64,000 bases of DNA, taken from the NCBI RefSeq assembly GCF_900100115.1, contig NZ_FNKL01000003.1, forward strand, positions 868,001-932,000. The letters run 5' to 3'. Numbering within the stretch: the stretch's first letter is position 1; each line of letters begins with the position of its first letter. A model generated the notes under the pieces. It saw nothing but the letters and a program-made list of their open reading frames with translations. It ran no database searches and was not told the DNA's origin. A program made the translations under genes and the position numbers. Below, piece by piece: positions 35,199-43,424 of this stretch. Source of the stretch: Chryseobacterium soldanellicola. GTDB taxonomy: Bacteria > Bacteroidota > Bacteroidia > Flavobacteriales > Weeksellaceae.

Positions 35199-36953
35199 AT
35201 GTTTCGATCGCACACAAACGGAGAATTATCTCTCAAAAATCTTAATGAAGAAGTTACACTTTCAGGATGGGTACAGACCATTCGTGATAAAGGATTTATG
35301 ATTTGGATAGATCTTCGGGATCGTTACGGAATTACTCAGCTGGTTTTCGATCAGGACCGTTCTACAGCGGAATTGATGGAAAATGCAAAAAAACTGGGCC
35401 GTGAATTTGTCATTCAGGTTACAGGAAAAGTTATTGAAAGAGTAAGCAAAAACCCCAATATTCCAACAGGAGAAATTGAAATTTTAGTTGAAAAATTACA
35501 CGTTCTTAATGAATCTCAGCTTCCGCCTTTCACGATTGAGGACGAAACGGATGGTGGTGAAGAATTAAGAATGAAATACCGTTACCTGGACATCAGAAGA
35601 GCTCCGGTAAGAGATAAACTGATTTTCCGTCACAAAATGGCACAGAAAGTCAGAAATTATCTTTCAGACGAAGGATTTATCGAGGTTGAAACTCCGGTTT
35701 TAATTAAATCTACTCCGGAAGGAGCGAGAGACTTCGTTGTTCCGAGCAGAATGAATCCGGGACAGTTTTACGCATTGCCACAGTCTCCACAGACTTTCAA
35801 ACAATTATTAATGGTCGGTGGAATGGATAAATATTTCCAGATTGTTAAATGTTTCCGTGACGAGGATTTGAGAGCCGACAGACAGCCGGAATTTACCCAA
35901 ATCGACTGCGAAATGGCTTTTGTAGAGCAGGAAGACGTGATGAATGTTTTTGAAGGAATGACGAAAACTTTGATCAAAGACATTACAGGTCAGGAATTTG
36001 GAGCGTTCCCAAGAATGACGTTCGCCGATGCGATGCAGAAATACGGAAACGACAAACCGGATATCCGTTTCGGAATGGAATTCGTGGAATTGAATGAATT
36101 AGTAAAAGGAAAAGATTTCAAAATATTTGATGACGCCGAATTGGTTGTCGGAATCAATGTTGAAGGTTGTGCAGATTATACAAGAAAGCAAATCGACGAG
36201 CTTGTGGATTGGGTGAAAAGACCTCAAATTGGAGCTTCAGGAATGGTTTGGGCTAAATTCCAGAATGACGGGGTGAAAACTTCTTCTGTGAATAAATTCT
36301 ACAACGAAGAAGATTTAGCGAAAATTATTGATAAATTCGGAGCAAAAGAAGGAGATTTAATGTTAATTCTTTCAGGCAACGAGCACAAAGTAAGAACTCA
36401 GCTTTCAGCATTAAGAATGGAGCTTGGAAACCGTTTAGGATTAAGAAAAGGAGACGTTTTCGCACCCCTTTGGGTGGTTGATTTTCCATTATTGGAATTT
36501 GACGAGGAAAGCGGACGTTACCACGCCATGCATCACCCTTTCACCTCTCCAAAGCCAGAAGATATTCATCTATTAGAAACTGATCCAGGAAAAGCAAGAG
36601 CCAACGCTTACGATATGGTATTGAACGGAAATGAAATCGGTGGTGGTTCGATCAGAATTTTTGATAAAGATCTACAGTCAAGAATGTTTGACTTATTAGG
36701 ATTCTCTAAAGAAGAAGCAGAAGCTCAGTTCGGATTCTTAATGAACGCCTTCAAATATGGTGCTCCGCCTCACGGTGGTTTAGCCTTTGGGTTTGACCGT
36801 TTGGTGGCAATTCTTGACGGAAATGAAGTGATCAGAGATTATATTGCTTTCCCTAAGAATAACTCAGGACGTGATGTGATGATCGACGCGCCGGCTGCAA
36901 TCGCTGATGAACAACTCGATGAATTGGAATTGAAATTAAATTTAAAAGCATAA
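35199..36953 (+). CDS. aspS: Aspartyl-tRNA synthetase
   Basis: Class II synthetase charging tRNA-Asp. 584 residues from [18 protein letters not shown]; a reading seven codons longer is unsupported. OB-fold anticodon domain at 1-110 ([24 protein letters not shown]). Motif 2 [18 protein letters not shown]. Bacterial GAD insertion domain in the middle (roughly 290-420). Motif 3 [15 protein letters not shown]. The bacterial size and GAD domain indicate the D-type enzyme; whether it is discriminating or also charges tRNA-Asn is not decidable here. Confidence 0.96.
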   Translation: MFRSHTNGELSLKNLNEEVTLSGWVQTIRDKGFMIWIDLRDRYGITQLVFDQDRSTAELMENAKKLGREFVIQVTGKVIERVSKNPNIPTGEIEILVEKLHVLNESQLPPFTIEDETDGGEELRMKYRYLDIRRAPVRDKLIFRHKMAQKVRNYLSDEGFIEVETPVLIKSTPEGARDFVVPSRMNPGQFYALPQSPQTFKQLLMVGGMDKYFQIVKCFRDEDLRADRQPEFTQIDCEMAFVEQEDVMNVFEGMTKTLIKDITGQEFGAFPRMTFADAMQKYGNDKPDIRFGMEFVELNELVKGKDFKIFDDAELVVGINVEGCADYTRKQIDELVDWVKRPQIGASGMVWAKFQNDGVKTSSVNKFYNEEDLAKIIDKFGAKEGDLMLILSGNEHKVRTQLSALRMELGNRLGLRKGDVFAPLWVVDFPLLEFDEESGRYHAMHHPFTSPKPEDIHLLETDPGKARANAYDMVLNGNEIGGGSIRIFDKDLQSRMFDLLGFSKEEAEAQFGFLMNAFKYGAPPHGGLAFGFDRLVAILDGNEVIRDYIAFPKNNSGRDVMIDAPAAIADEQLDELELKLNLKA

Positions 36954-36958
36954 ATTAG

Positions 36959-36986
36959 AAGCGGAGATTTTTTCTCCGCTTTTTTG
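36959..36986 (+). terminator. Terminator after aspS
   Basis: AAGCGGAGA pairs with TCTCCGCTT around a T-rich loop, followed by T6. Confidence 0.85.
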
Positions 36987-37165
36987 TTTCTCAACATCAC
37001 AACTCATATCATCCTATAGAGGTCCAAATCGAGATGTTTTCATTATAATGAAGTTTTTTTTAGTCCTCAATTGAATTAAAAATAAAATTTTACCTTAAAT
37101 ACCACATTCAATAAAATATTTTTCACTCGGCACAATCATTGTAGTTTCTTTTAAAACGTAAGACA

Positions 37166-37951
37166 ATGAAAGCAATTTGGAACGGTGCCATTGGCTTTGG
37201 ATTAGTCAATATTCCTGTAAAGATTTATTCGGCGGTAGAAACCAGCAAGCTTGATTTGGATATGCTTGACAAATCTGATTTTTCGAATATTAAATTCAAA
37301 AGAGTCAACGAAAATACAGGCAAAGAAGTAAAATGGGAAAACATTGTGAAAGGTTATCTCATGGATGATAAATACATCATTCTCGAAGATGAAGATTACG
37401 AAGCCGCAAGCCCCGAAAAAAGCAAAATACTTTCTATCGATCAGTTTGTAAAAGAAATTGAGGTCGATTCCGTTTATTTTGAAAACCCTTATTTTCTTGA
37501 ACCACAGAAAAACGGGGAAAACGCTTATAGGCTTTTATTAAAAGCTTTAGCTGAAACAGAAATGGTAGGCGTTGGAACTTTCGTTCTCCGTGAAAGTGAA
37601 GCCATCGGAATGATTCGACCTTATAATGATGAGGTTCTGGTTCTGAACCGATTAAGATTTGCGCAGGAGATCAGAGATTACAAAGACTTAAAAATCCCTG
37701 CCAAAAAAGCTCCGAAACCTGCCGAGCTTAAAATGGCGGTAAGCCTTATCGAACAACTTTCGCAGAAATTTGATCCTGAAATGTATAAAGACACTTATTC
37801 TGAATCTTTAATGAAAATTATCAAGCAAAAAGCGAAAGGTAAGAATGTAAAAGCTAAAAAAGCTGAGCCTGCAAAAGAAGGTAAAGTGATTGATTTGATG
37901 GCACAGCTAAAAGCCAGTTTACAAAGTCCAAAATCTAAAAACGCATCGTAA
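37166..37951 (+). CDS. ku: Ku protein (non-homologous end joining)
   Basis: 261 residues. Bacterial Ku homodimer that binds DNA double-strand ends and recruits LigD. MKAIWNGAIGFGLVNIPVKIYSA is the family N-terminus. YFENPYFLEP, RLLLKALAETEMVGVGTFVLRE and LVLNRLRFAQEIRD follow the Ku core. The Lys-rich C-terminal tail is typical. The stop overlaps the ligD start by 1 nt (TAATG), which fits a coupled two-component NHEJ operon. Confidence 0.95.
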   Translation: MKAIWNGAIGFGLVNIPVKIYSAVETSKLDLDMLDKSDFSNIKFKRVNENTGKEVKWENIVKGYLMDDKYIILEDEDYEAASPEKSKILSIDQFVKEIEVDSVYFENPYFLEPQKNGENAYRLLLKALAETEMVGVGTFVLRESEAIGMIRPYNDEVLVLNRLRFAQEIRDYKDLKIPAKKAPKPAELKMAVSLIEQLSQKFDPEMYKDTYSESLMKIIKQKAKGKNVKAKKAEPAKEGKVIDLMAQLKASLQSPKSKNAS

Positions 37952-38553
37952 TGGCTCTCAAAGATTATAACGAAAAACGGAAGTTCGACGAGACAACCGA
38001 ACCCAAAGGAAAAGCAAAAAAAAGTAAAGACAAGCTGATTTTTGTGATTCAAAGGCATGCCGCGTCACGTCTTCATTATGATTTCAGGTTGGAAATGGAA
38101 GGCGTTCTGAAAAGCTGGGCCGTTCCGAAAGGTCCGTCATTGGATCCGAAAGACAAACGTCTTGCCATGATGGTGGAAGATCATCCTTATGATTACAAAG
38201 ATTTTGAAGGAAATATTCCTGAAGGAAATTACGGAGCCGGACAAGTAGAAGTTTGGGACAGCGGAACGTATGAGCCTTTGGATCAAACCAGCAAACTTTC
38301 GAATGAAAAAGAATTGTTGAAAGAATTAAAAGCGGGTTCATTAAAATTCATTTTACATGGCAAAAAACTGAAAGGCGAATTTGCTTTAGTTAAAATGAAA
38401 AATGCCGAAAATAATTCCTGGCTTTTGATTAAACATAAAGACGAATTTGCTGAAGAACATTATGATGCTGAAGAAAATACCGCGAAAAATTCTCAGGTTA
38501 CCCAATTTTTAGAGGAAAAAAAAAGCCTAAAAAGCAGCAAAAAAAAGTCATAA
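37951..38553 (+). CDS. ligD: LigD, 3'-phosphoesterase domain (first half of frameshifted ligD)
   Basis: 200 residues carrying the LigD 3'-phosphoesterase (PE) module that trims 3' ends before joining: FVIQRHAASRLHYDFRLEME, SWAVPKGPSLDPKDKRLA, DHPYDYKDFEGNIPEG and YGAGQVEVWDSGTYEP contain the conserved histidines, aspartate and glutamates. The frame ends shortly after an A9 run at 38516-38524 (EEKKSLKSSKKKS, stop). In the -1 frame the same run continues KPKKQQKKVITSETKPRFQ straight into the ligase domain. One extra A gives a single 843-residue PE-ligase-polymerase protein, the usual size and order of Pseudomonas-type LigD. It may be a sequencing undercall, a mutation, or functional slippage. 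Confidence 0.9.
   Translation: MALKDYNEKRKFDETTEPKGKAKKSKDKLIFVIQRHAASRLHYDFRLEMEGVLKSWAVPKGPSLDPKDKRLAMMVEDHPYDYKDFEGNIPEGNYGAGQVEVWDSGTYEPLDQTSKLSNEKELLKELKAGSLKFILHGKKLKGEFALVKMKNAENNSWLLIKHKDEFAEEHYDAEENTAKNSQVTQFLEEKKSLKSSKKKS
38516..38524 (+). other. A9 slippery run at the ligD frame break
   Basis: Nine consecutive A in the order GAG-GAA-AAA-AAA-AGC (frame of the PE domain). A_AAA_AAA is a known type of -1 slippery heptamer, and A9 runs also provoke RNA polymerase slippage. The downstream ligase frame is -1 relative to the PE frame. Confidence 0.8.
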
Positions 38554-38630
38554 CTTCTGAAACGAAGCCTAGATTTCAACGATTTAATTCTTTAGTTGAT
38601 GAAAAAAAACTAGAGAATTTTATTAAACCG

Positions 38631-40481
38631 ATGCTTGCCAAATCTTTTGAAAAAGCATTTGATGATGAAGATTGGATTTTCGAAATAAAATGGGATGGTT
38701 ATCGTGCTGTTGCCGATCTTAGCAAGGAAAAACCTCTTTTCTATTCCAGAAACGGCATTTCTTTTTTATCAAAATTTGATAAAGTTTCACAGGATTTCGA
38801 AAATCAAAAACATAAAATGATCCTCGATGGTGAAATTGTAGCTTATGACGAAAATGGAAAACCCAACTTCCAATTATTACAGCAAATCGGAGATAATCCT
38901 AATCTGGCTTTAACATATCAGGTTTTTGACATTCTTTGGCTTAATGGCCATTCTACGGAGGAAATTCCTTTAATTCAACGGAAAGAGCTTTTAAAAGAAG
39001 CATTAATTGAAACAGACGTTATCAAATATTGTGACCATATTCCGGAAAAAGGCATCGATTTTTTTAATCAAATGAAAAAAATGCAGTTGGAAGGAATGAT
39101 TGCCAAAAAAGCAGGCAGCCTATATATTGAAAATAGCAGAAGCAGCGATTGGCTCAAAATAAAATTCACCAATACAGAAGAAGTCATTATTTGTGGATTT
39201 ACGGAGCCAAGAGGTTCCAGAAAAGGTTTCGGAGCATTAATTTTAGGAAAATATATTGACGGAAAACTGGTTTATTCCGGGCATACGGGCACCGGCTTTA
39301 ACCAGGAATCGCTAAACATAATGCATGAGCGGCTAAAAAAATTAATTATAAAAACGTCTCCGTTTGAAAAGATTCCTAAAACGAATATGCCTGTAACATG
39401 GACGAAGCCTGAGCTTGTCTGCGAGATAAAATTCTCTGAAATTACAGAAGACGGAATTTTCCGGCATCCTGTTTTTGTAGCAATACGTGAAGATAAAAAT
39501 CCCGAAGATATTAATGAAAAACCTAAAGAAATGAAAGCCAAAACACCATCAAAAAAAACCGCAGCTTCTGAAAAAGAAAAGGAAATTAGCCTGAATAAGC
39601 ATAAAGTAAAACTGACCAATCAGGATAAAATCTATTTTCCGAAAGATGATATTACAAAAGGTGATGTGATTGAATATTATCAGTCTGTTGCGGAATACAT
39701 TCTGCCCCATTTGAAAAACCGCCCGTTATCTTTAAACCGATTCCCCAATGGAATTGAAGAGCAAAGCTTTTATCAGAAAGATGCGAGTGACAATATTCCC
39801 GACTGGATAAAAACGACGCAGGTTTATTCGGAATCAAATGACAAATACATCGATTATATTTACTGTAATGACAAGGCTACATTGGCTTATCTGAATAATT
39901 TAGGCTGTATTGATCTTAATCCCTGGAACTCTTCATTACCGGATTTGGAACACCCTGATTTTCTGGTTTTAGACCTTGATCCTTCAAAGAAAAATACTTA
40001 TGATGATGTGATTGAGACAGCTTTACAGGTGAATGAAGTTTTAAATTCAGTTAAAGTTAAAGGATATTGTAAAACTTCGGGAAGCACGGGAATTCATGTT
40101 TATATTCCGATGGGCGGAAAATATGATTTTGACCAGGTGAAAGATTTTGCTCATATTTTAATGAAACAGGTTAATGAAAAATTGCCCAAAATCACTACTT
40201 TAGAAAGAAGCTTGCAGAAAAGAGATGACAAGAAAATATATCTCGATTATTTACAAAACAGAACCGGACAAACATTAGCAAGTGCCTACAGCTTAAGACC
40301 AAAAGAAGGCGCTTCCGTTTCGATGCCTTTGGAGTGGGAAGAATTGAAACCAGGTTTGAAACCAACCGATTTTAACATTCATAATGCATTGGAAAGAATT
40401 AAAGCAAAAGGAGATCTGTTTAAGCCTGTTCTGGGAAAGGGAATTGATATGATGAAGGCGCTGGAATTGTTGGAGGAATAA
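38631..40481 (+). CDS. ligD: LigD, ATP-dependent ligase and polymerase domains (second half)
   Basis: 616 residues if begun at the ATG in KPMLAKSF. The reading frame stays open upstream through 38520, joining the PE domain by a -1 shift. Ligase domain: EIKWDGYR holds the lysine that forms the AMP adduct, then LDGEIVAYD, EGMIAKKAG and WLKIKF; the OB domain follows. A Lys/Ser linker at about 300-325 leads to the primase-type polymerase domain: VKLTNQDKIYFPKDD, the metal motif LVLDLDPS, KTSGSTGIHVYIP and LDYLQN. It seals and fills in breaks bound by Ku. Ligase and polymerase motifs are intact, which argues against long-term decay. Confidence 0.9.
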   Translation: MLAKSFEKAFDDEDWIFEIKWDGYRAVADLSKEKPLFYSRNGISFLSKFDKVSQDFENQKHKMILDGEIVAYDENGKPNFQLLQQIGDNPNLALTYQVFDILWLNGHSTEEIPLIQRKELLKEALIETDVIKYCDHIPEKGIDFFNQMKKMQLEGMIAKKAGSLYIENSRSSDWLKIKFTNTEEVIICGFTEPRGSRKGFGALILGKYIDGKLVYSGHTGTGFNQESLNIMHERLKKLIIKTSPFEKIPKTNMPVTWTKPELVCEIKFSEITEDGIFRHPVFVAIREDKNPEDINEKPKEMKAKTPSKKTAASEKEKEISLNKHKVKLTNQDKIYFPKDDITKGDVIEYYQSVAEYILPHLKNRPLSLNRFPNGIEEQSFYQKDASDNIPDWIKTTQVYSESNDKYIDYIYCNDKATLAYLNNLGCIDLNPWNSSLPDLEHPDFLVLDLDPSKKNTYDDVIETALQVNEVLNSVKVKGYCKTSGSTGIHVYIPMGGKYDFDQVKDFAHILMKQVNEKLPKITTLERSLQKRDDKKIYLDYLQNRTGQTLASAYSLRPKEGASVSMPLEWEELKPGLKPTDFNIHNALERIKAKGDLFKPVLGKGIDMMKALELLEE

Positions 40482-40521
40482 ATTGATATTCTTAAATTAT
40501 ATCATTTGTTTTTACGCTATG

Positions 40522-40547
40522 TTTGTCATTCTGAAAGAATCTAAGCA
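40522..40547 (+). repeat. REP-like palindrome, left end of an 84-bp gene-less pair
   Basis: Begins TTTGTCAT, hairpin core ATTCT-GAA-AGAAT, ends TCTAAGCA. Same unit as 501-527, with the third stem pair changed to T-A. Lies after ligD. Confidence 0.75.
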
Positions 40548-40578
40548 CGAATTATTACATATTAATTCTCTAATGCTA

Positions 40579-40605
40579 TGCTTAGACCCTTATGGGGATG
40601 ACAAA
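40579..40605 (-). repeat. REP-like palindrome, right end of the gene-less pair
   Basis: Reverse-orientation copy: TGCTTAGA at one end and ATGACAAA at the other, with a diverged core (CCC/GGG stem). With 40522-40547 it forms an inverted pair separated by 31 nt. Confidence 0.65.
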
Positions 40606-40635
40606 ACTGGCTATCGATTAACTAAAAATATATAA

Positions 40636-41367
40636 TTAAGGAAGTTTCGCCACCAAGCTCTCCGGCAACACTTTCAAAATCAAATAAATAATCTTCCATT
40701 TTAAATTTGGAACAATAATGAAGGAATTTCCGGCATTAACGATATATCTTGCGACATAATTCGGCTCCATAATTAAAGATTCATTTAATTGTAAACCTTC
40801 ATTAATTTTTGTTCTGATATAACCAATTACTAAAGCATTGACTTTAATATTTTTTGAAGCTAATTCCTGTCTCAAGCCAGCTAAATACGTTGTAAAAGCG
40901 GCTTTTGTACTTCCGTAAACGAAATTGCTTTTTCTTCCCCGAACGCCCGAAAGTGAAGATAAACCAATGATTCTTTCTAAATTTTTATTGCTTTCATCCA
41001 TTGCAATAATATTCAGTATGGAAACTGCTCCCATGTAATTCACCATCATCATTTGTTTGGTTCCTTTGAAATCTCTCAGAGCCTTTTCATTATCCACTAA
41101 AAAACCTGCTGCATATACTACAATATGAGGTTTTAGAGATAGTTCATTGTAAAATTTTTTGTGAGAATCAAAATCTGCCGAATCAAAACTTAAAATCGTG
41201 ACTTCCGAACTGAATTTATTTTGCTGAACAAATTCTTCCAACGATTTTATATTTCTGGAAGCAGCAATTACAGAAAATCCTTTCTGAATGTATTGTTTAA
41301 TGCATTGCTTGGCAACATCAGAATTCGCGCCTAGAATGAGAACGGTTTTGTTTGTGTTTTGATTCAT
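40636..41367 (-). CDS. Short-chain dehydrogenase/reductase
   Basis: 243 residues from MNQNTNKTVLILGANSDVAK; a 12-codon upstream extension would start before the promoter. The Rossmann nucleotide site is VLILGANSDVAKQ. The catalytic pair is YGSTK (Tyr and Lys of the YxxxK motif) preceded by SSLSG. The C-terminal hydrophobic stretch (LKWKIIYLILKVLPESLVAKL) resembles DprE2-like or membrane-associated SDRs. Substrate unknown. The gene appears near-leaderless (see the -7 element). Confidence 0.85.
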   Translation of the reverse strand: MNQNTNKTVLILGANSDVAKQCIKQYIQKGFSVIAASRNIKSLEEFVQQNKFSSEVTILSFDSADFDSHKKFYNELSLKPHIVVYAAGFLVDNEKALRDFKGTKQMMMVNYMGAVSILNIIAMDESNKNLERIIGLSSLSGVRGRKSNFVYGSTKAAFTTYLAGLRQELASKNIKVNALVIGYIRTKINEGLQLNESLIMEPNYVARYIVNAGNSFIIVPNLKWKIIYLILKVLPESLVAKLP

Positions 41368-41371
41368 GGGG

Positions 41372-41379
41372 CAAAGATA
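41372..41379 (-). promoter_or_regulatory. -7 element of the SDR gene, 4 nt from its ATG
   Basis: TATCTTTG on the minus strand with only 4 nt between its G and the start codon, predicting a leader of 0-2 nt. Confidence 0.55.
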
Positions 41380-41449
41380 TTTTATTTTAAAATTTAAACA
41401 CAAATTTCACAACTGTTTTCACGAATAACACAATTAATTATTATAAAAA

Positions 41450-41486
41450 GTTTCGGCGCGGTGAGCAAAGCTCACCGCGCCGAAAC
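41450..41486 (-). terminator. GC-rich 17-bp perfect hairpin after yajC
   Basis: GTTTCGGCGCGGTGAGC at 41450-41466 and its exact complement at 41470-41486 with loop AAA. On the minus strand it is followed by T5, 20 nt past the yajC stop, so terminator activity is likely. It is unusually GC-rich and long for this genome. Confidence 0.75.
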
Positions 41487-41506
41487 GAAATTTTTAAAAC
41501 TAAAAA

Positions 41507-41887
41507 TTAATTCTTTTCAGTTTCGATTTCTTTTTTGTCTGCTTTTTCCACAGTTTTTTCAGCAGTTTTGGCTTTATCTCCAAAACGGTTTTCTGTAAAT
41601 TCTCTGGAAATAGCTGCTTTTTCGAACTTCAATTTTCCTGATAAGGTTTCAATAACAAATCCATCATCCTGAACCTGGGCAATTCTTCCGTGAAGACCTG
41701 AAGTAAGCACTACTCTAGTTCCTACTTTTAGATTTTCCTGAAAATTTTTCTCTTGTTTTGCCTTTTTTTGCTGAGGTCTTATCATTAAAAAATAAAAACC
41801 TACAAACATCACCCCCATCATGATAAGCATCATTGGAGAATTTCCTCCTGATGCGGGTGCCTGTAAAAATATTGATAATAAATTCAT
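41507..41887 (-). CDS. yajC: Preprotein translocase subunit YajC
   Basis: Accessory inner-membrane subunit of the SecDF-YajC complex. 126 residues. One transmembrane helix (MMLIMMGVMFVGFYFLMIRP, about 18-37) followed by the family signature RPQQKKAKQE, then GTRVVLTSGLHGRIAQVQDDGFVIE. A charged Lys/Glu-rich tail extends the C-terminus. It starts 4 nt after the DUF1573 gene stop, in one transcript that probably begins at nusB. Confidence 0.93.
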   Translation of the reverse strand: MNLLSIFLQAPASGGNSPMMLIMMGVMFVGFYFLMIRPQQKKAKQEKNFQENLKVGTRVVLTSGLHGRIAQVQDDGFVIETLSGKLKFEKAAISREFTENRFGDKAKTAEKTVEKADKKEIETEKN

Positions 41888-41891
41888 TATA

Positions 41892-42416
41892 TTATGGTTG
41901 AATATTCGCAGTGAATGTTAATTTAATTGGCGCTTTTTCTACATTAGCAAAAACATCCGCATATTTATTCACATTTCCGTCAAAGTTTGAAGAATCGAAA
42001 TGTAAGGTAATTTTTCCTTTTTTACCCGGCATGATAGGCTCTTTTGTGAAATCAGGCACTGTACATCCGCATCCTGGCTTAACCTCTGAAATCACTAAAG
42101 GATTTTTTCCTGTGTTGGTAACCTCATAAATGTGCTGTACTTTATCCCCTTTTTTAACGTTTCCGAAATCGAAATTACTTTCAGACAAAGCGACTGTCGT
42201 TGACGGCTGATTTGACGGAGCCGGTGTTCCAGCTTCTGCAGTTGTAACAGGCGTTGCAGTAGCAGAGGCAGAATCAGTTGATGCTGTAGGTGTTGCTGTT
42301 GCAGAAGAATCTGCAGCTACAGTTGCTGTACTCTGGGCTTCTTTATTTTCTTTTTTACAAGAAACCAAACCAAAGCCTATAATAGACAAAGCGATAATTG
42401 ATAACGTCTTTTTCAT
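41892..42416 (-). CDS. DUF1573 lipoprotein
   Basis: 174 residues. Lipobox GLVSC with the lipidated cysteine at residue 20, followed by KKEN. Residues 28-75 are a low-complexity Ala/Thr/Ser/Pro linker. The C-terminal ~95 residues are the DUF1573 immunoglobulin-like fold (FDFGNVKKGDKVQHIYEVTNTG, VKPGCGCTVPDF, with the CGCT motif). Function unknown; common in Bacteroidota between nusB and yajC. Confidence 0.9.
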   Translation of the reverse strand: MKKTLSIIALSIIGFGLVSCKKENKEAQSTATVAADSSATATPTASTDSASATATPVTTAEAGTPAPSNQPSTTVALSESNFDFGNVKKGDKVQHIYEVTNTGKNPLVISEVKPGCGCTVPDFTKEPIMPGKKGKITLHFDSSNFDGNVNKYADVFANVEKAPIKLTFTANIQP

Positions 42417-42427
42417 ATTAAAATATT

Positions 42428-43333
42428 TTATATTCTATTTAAATCTTTACAATATTTATCTAAAATTCCATTAATAAAAATATTTGAACGGTCTGTTGCA
42501 AACACTTTTGCGATCTCAATATATTCATTAATAATTACTCTTGAAGGCGTGAAAGGAAAATTATCCAATTCAGAAACAGCAGTTGTTAAAATCACCTTAT
42601 CCATTAATCCCACTCTTTCCATGTCCCAGTTGTCGAGCCTTTCTCCGATCTTTTTTTCGTTGGTTTCCCAATTATTAAGGGTATCTCTCAAGAGTTTCCC
42701 CGCAAAAGCCTCATCATCTTCATCTTTAATCATTTTAATTAAAGTTCTGCTTTCTTCATTTTCTCTCAGGAAACCGATTGTTTTCTGAACCATCGAATTG
42801 GCAATATGAATATCATCGTACCAAGTCAGTTCCTTATCACCAAGATAATCATGGAAATCTTCGTTTTCAGCAATATATCTCAAGAATAATTTACCGATAA
42901 ATTTCTGATCTTCCTCAAAAGAATATCCATCTTCTTTCATGAAATCTTGATAACGTTTTCCTGCGGTAATCCTTTGAAAAGTTTTAACCAATAAATCATC
43001 ATGCAGATCCCATTTCAGCTGTTTATGCTGACCGGTAAAAAACAGCCTTTCGGGATTTTCTTCCAGCTTAATAAGAACTTGATTGTTGATAAATTTCTGG
43101 TTAGGATTGGTATTAGCATCAGTTTTAATGTATTTATTCTTACCAATTTCGATCTGATGCTCTGCAAGATCTTTTAATGCAACCAAAAAATTCAGTTCAT
43201 AGATATACAGATGATAGATTTTTTCTATTCCAGAGAACATATTTTTCTCTAAAACATCAAATTTTATTGGATTTTGGTAGTAAGAATACACACTTTCTAC
43301 TACTTTTTCACGGATTTGTCGTCTTCCTAACAT
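42428..43333 (-). CDS. nusB: Transcription antitermination factor NusB
   Basis: Antitermination of rRNA operons through boxA/NusE binding. 301 residues, the long Bacteroidota form: about 170 N-terminal residues precede the all-helical NusB core. MLGRRQIREKVVESVYSYYQ retains the RRxxRE start. The core shows LLRDTLNNWE, DKVILTTAVSELDNFPFTPSRVIINEYIEIAK and FINGILDKYCK. Divergent from the ABC transporter gene, with a -7 element on each strand in the shared spacer. Followed closely by the DUF1573 gene and yajC. Confidence 0.92.
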   Translation of the reverse strand: MLGRRQIREKVVESVYSYYQNPIKFDVLEKNMFSGIEKIYHLYIYELNFLVALKDLAEHQIEIGKNKYIKTDANTNPNQKFINNQVLIKLEENPERLFFTGQHKQLKWDLHDDLLVKTFQRITAGKRYQDFMKEDGYSFEEDQKFIGKLFLRYIAENEDFHDYLGDKELTWYDDIHIANSMVQKTIGFLRENEESRTLIKMIKDEDDEAFAGKLLRDTLNNWETNEKKIGERLDNWDMERVGLMDKVILTTAVSELDNFPFTPSRVIINEYIEIAKVFATDRSNIFINGILDKYCKDLNRI

Positions 43334-43354
43334 TCAAAGAGCTTTTTATGGGTG

Positions 43355-43362
43355 CAAAGATA
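43355..43362 (-). promoter_or_regulatory. -7 element of nusB
   Basis: TATCTTTG on the minus strand, 21 nt before the nusB ATG at 43333. Confidence 0.5.
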
Positions 43363-43408
43363 CAAAATTTAAAATTTATGAAATTCGTAGTCTGATGGTA
43401 TTTTTTGT

Positions 43409-43416
43409 AATTTTGT
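43409..43416 (+). promoter_or_regulatory. -7 element of the ABC transporter gene
   Basis: TAATTTTG, 8 nt before the ATG at 43425, predicting a very short leader. Confidence 0.5.
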
Positions 43417-43424
43417 AAAACTTT

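Noticed and set aside
37951..40481. ligD as a plain pseudogene
   Set aside because: Both halves keep all catalytic motifs and the only defect is one nucleotide in an A9 run, so decay is not demonstrated; kept as a possible slippage site.
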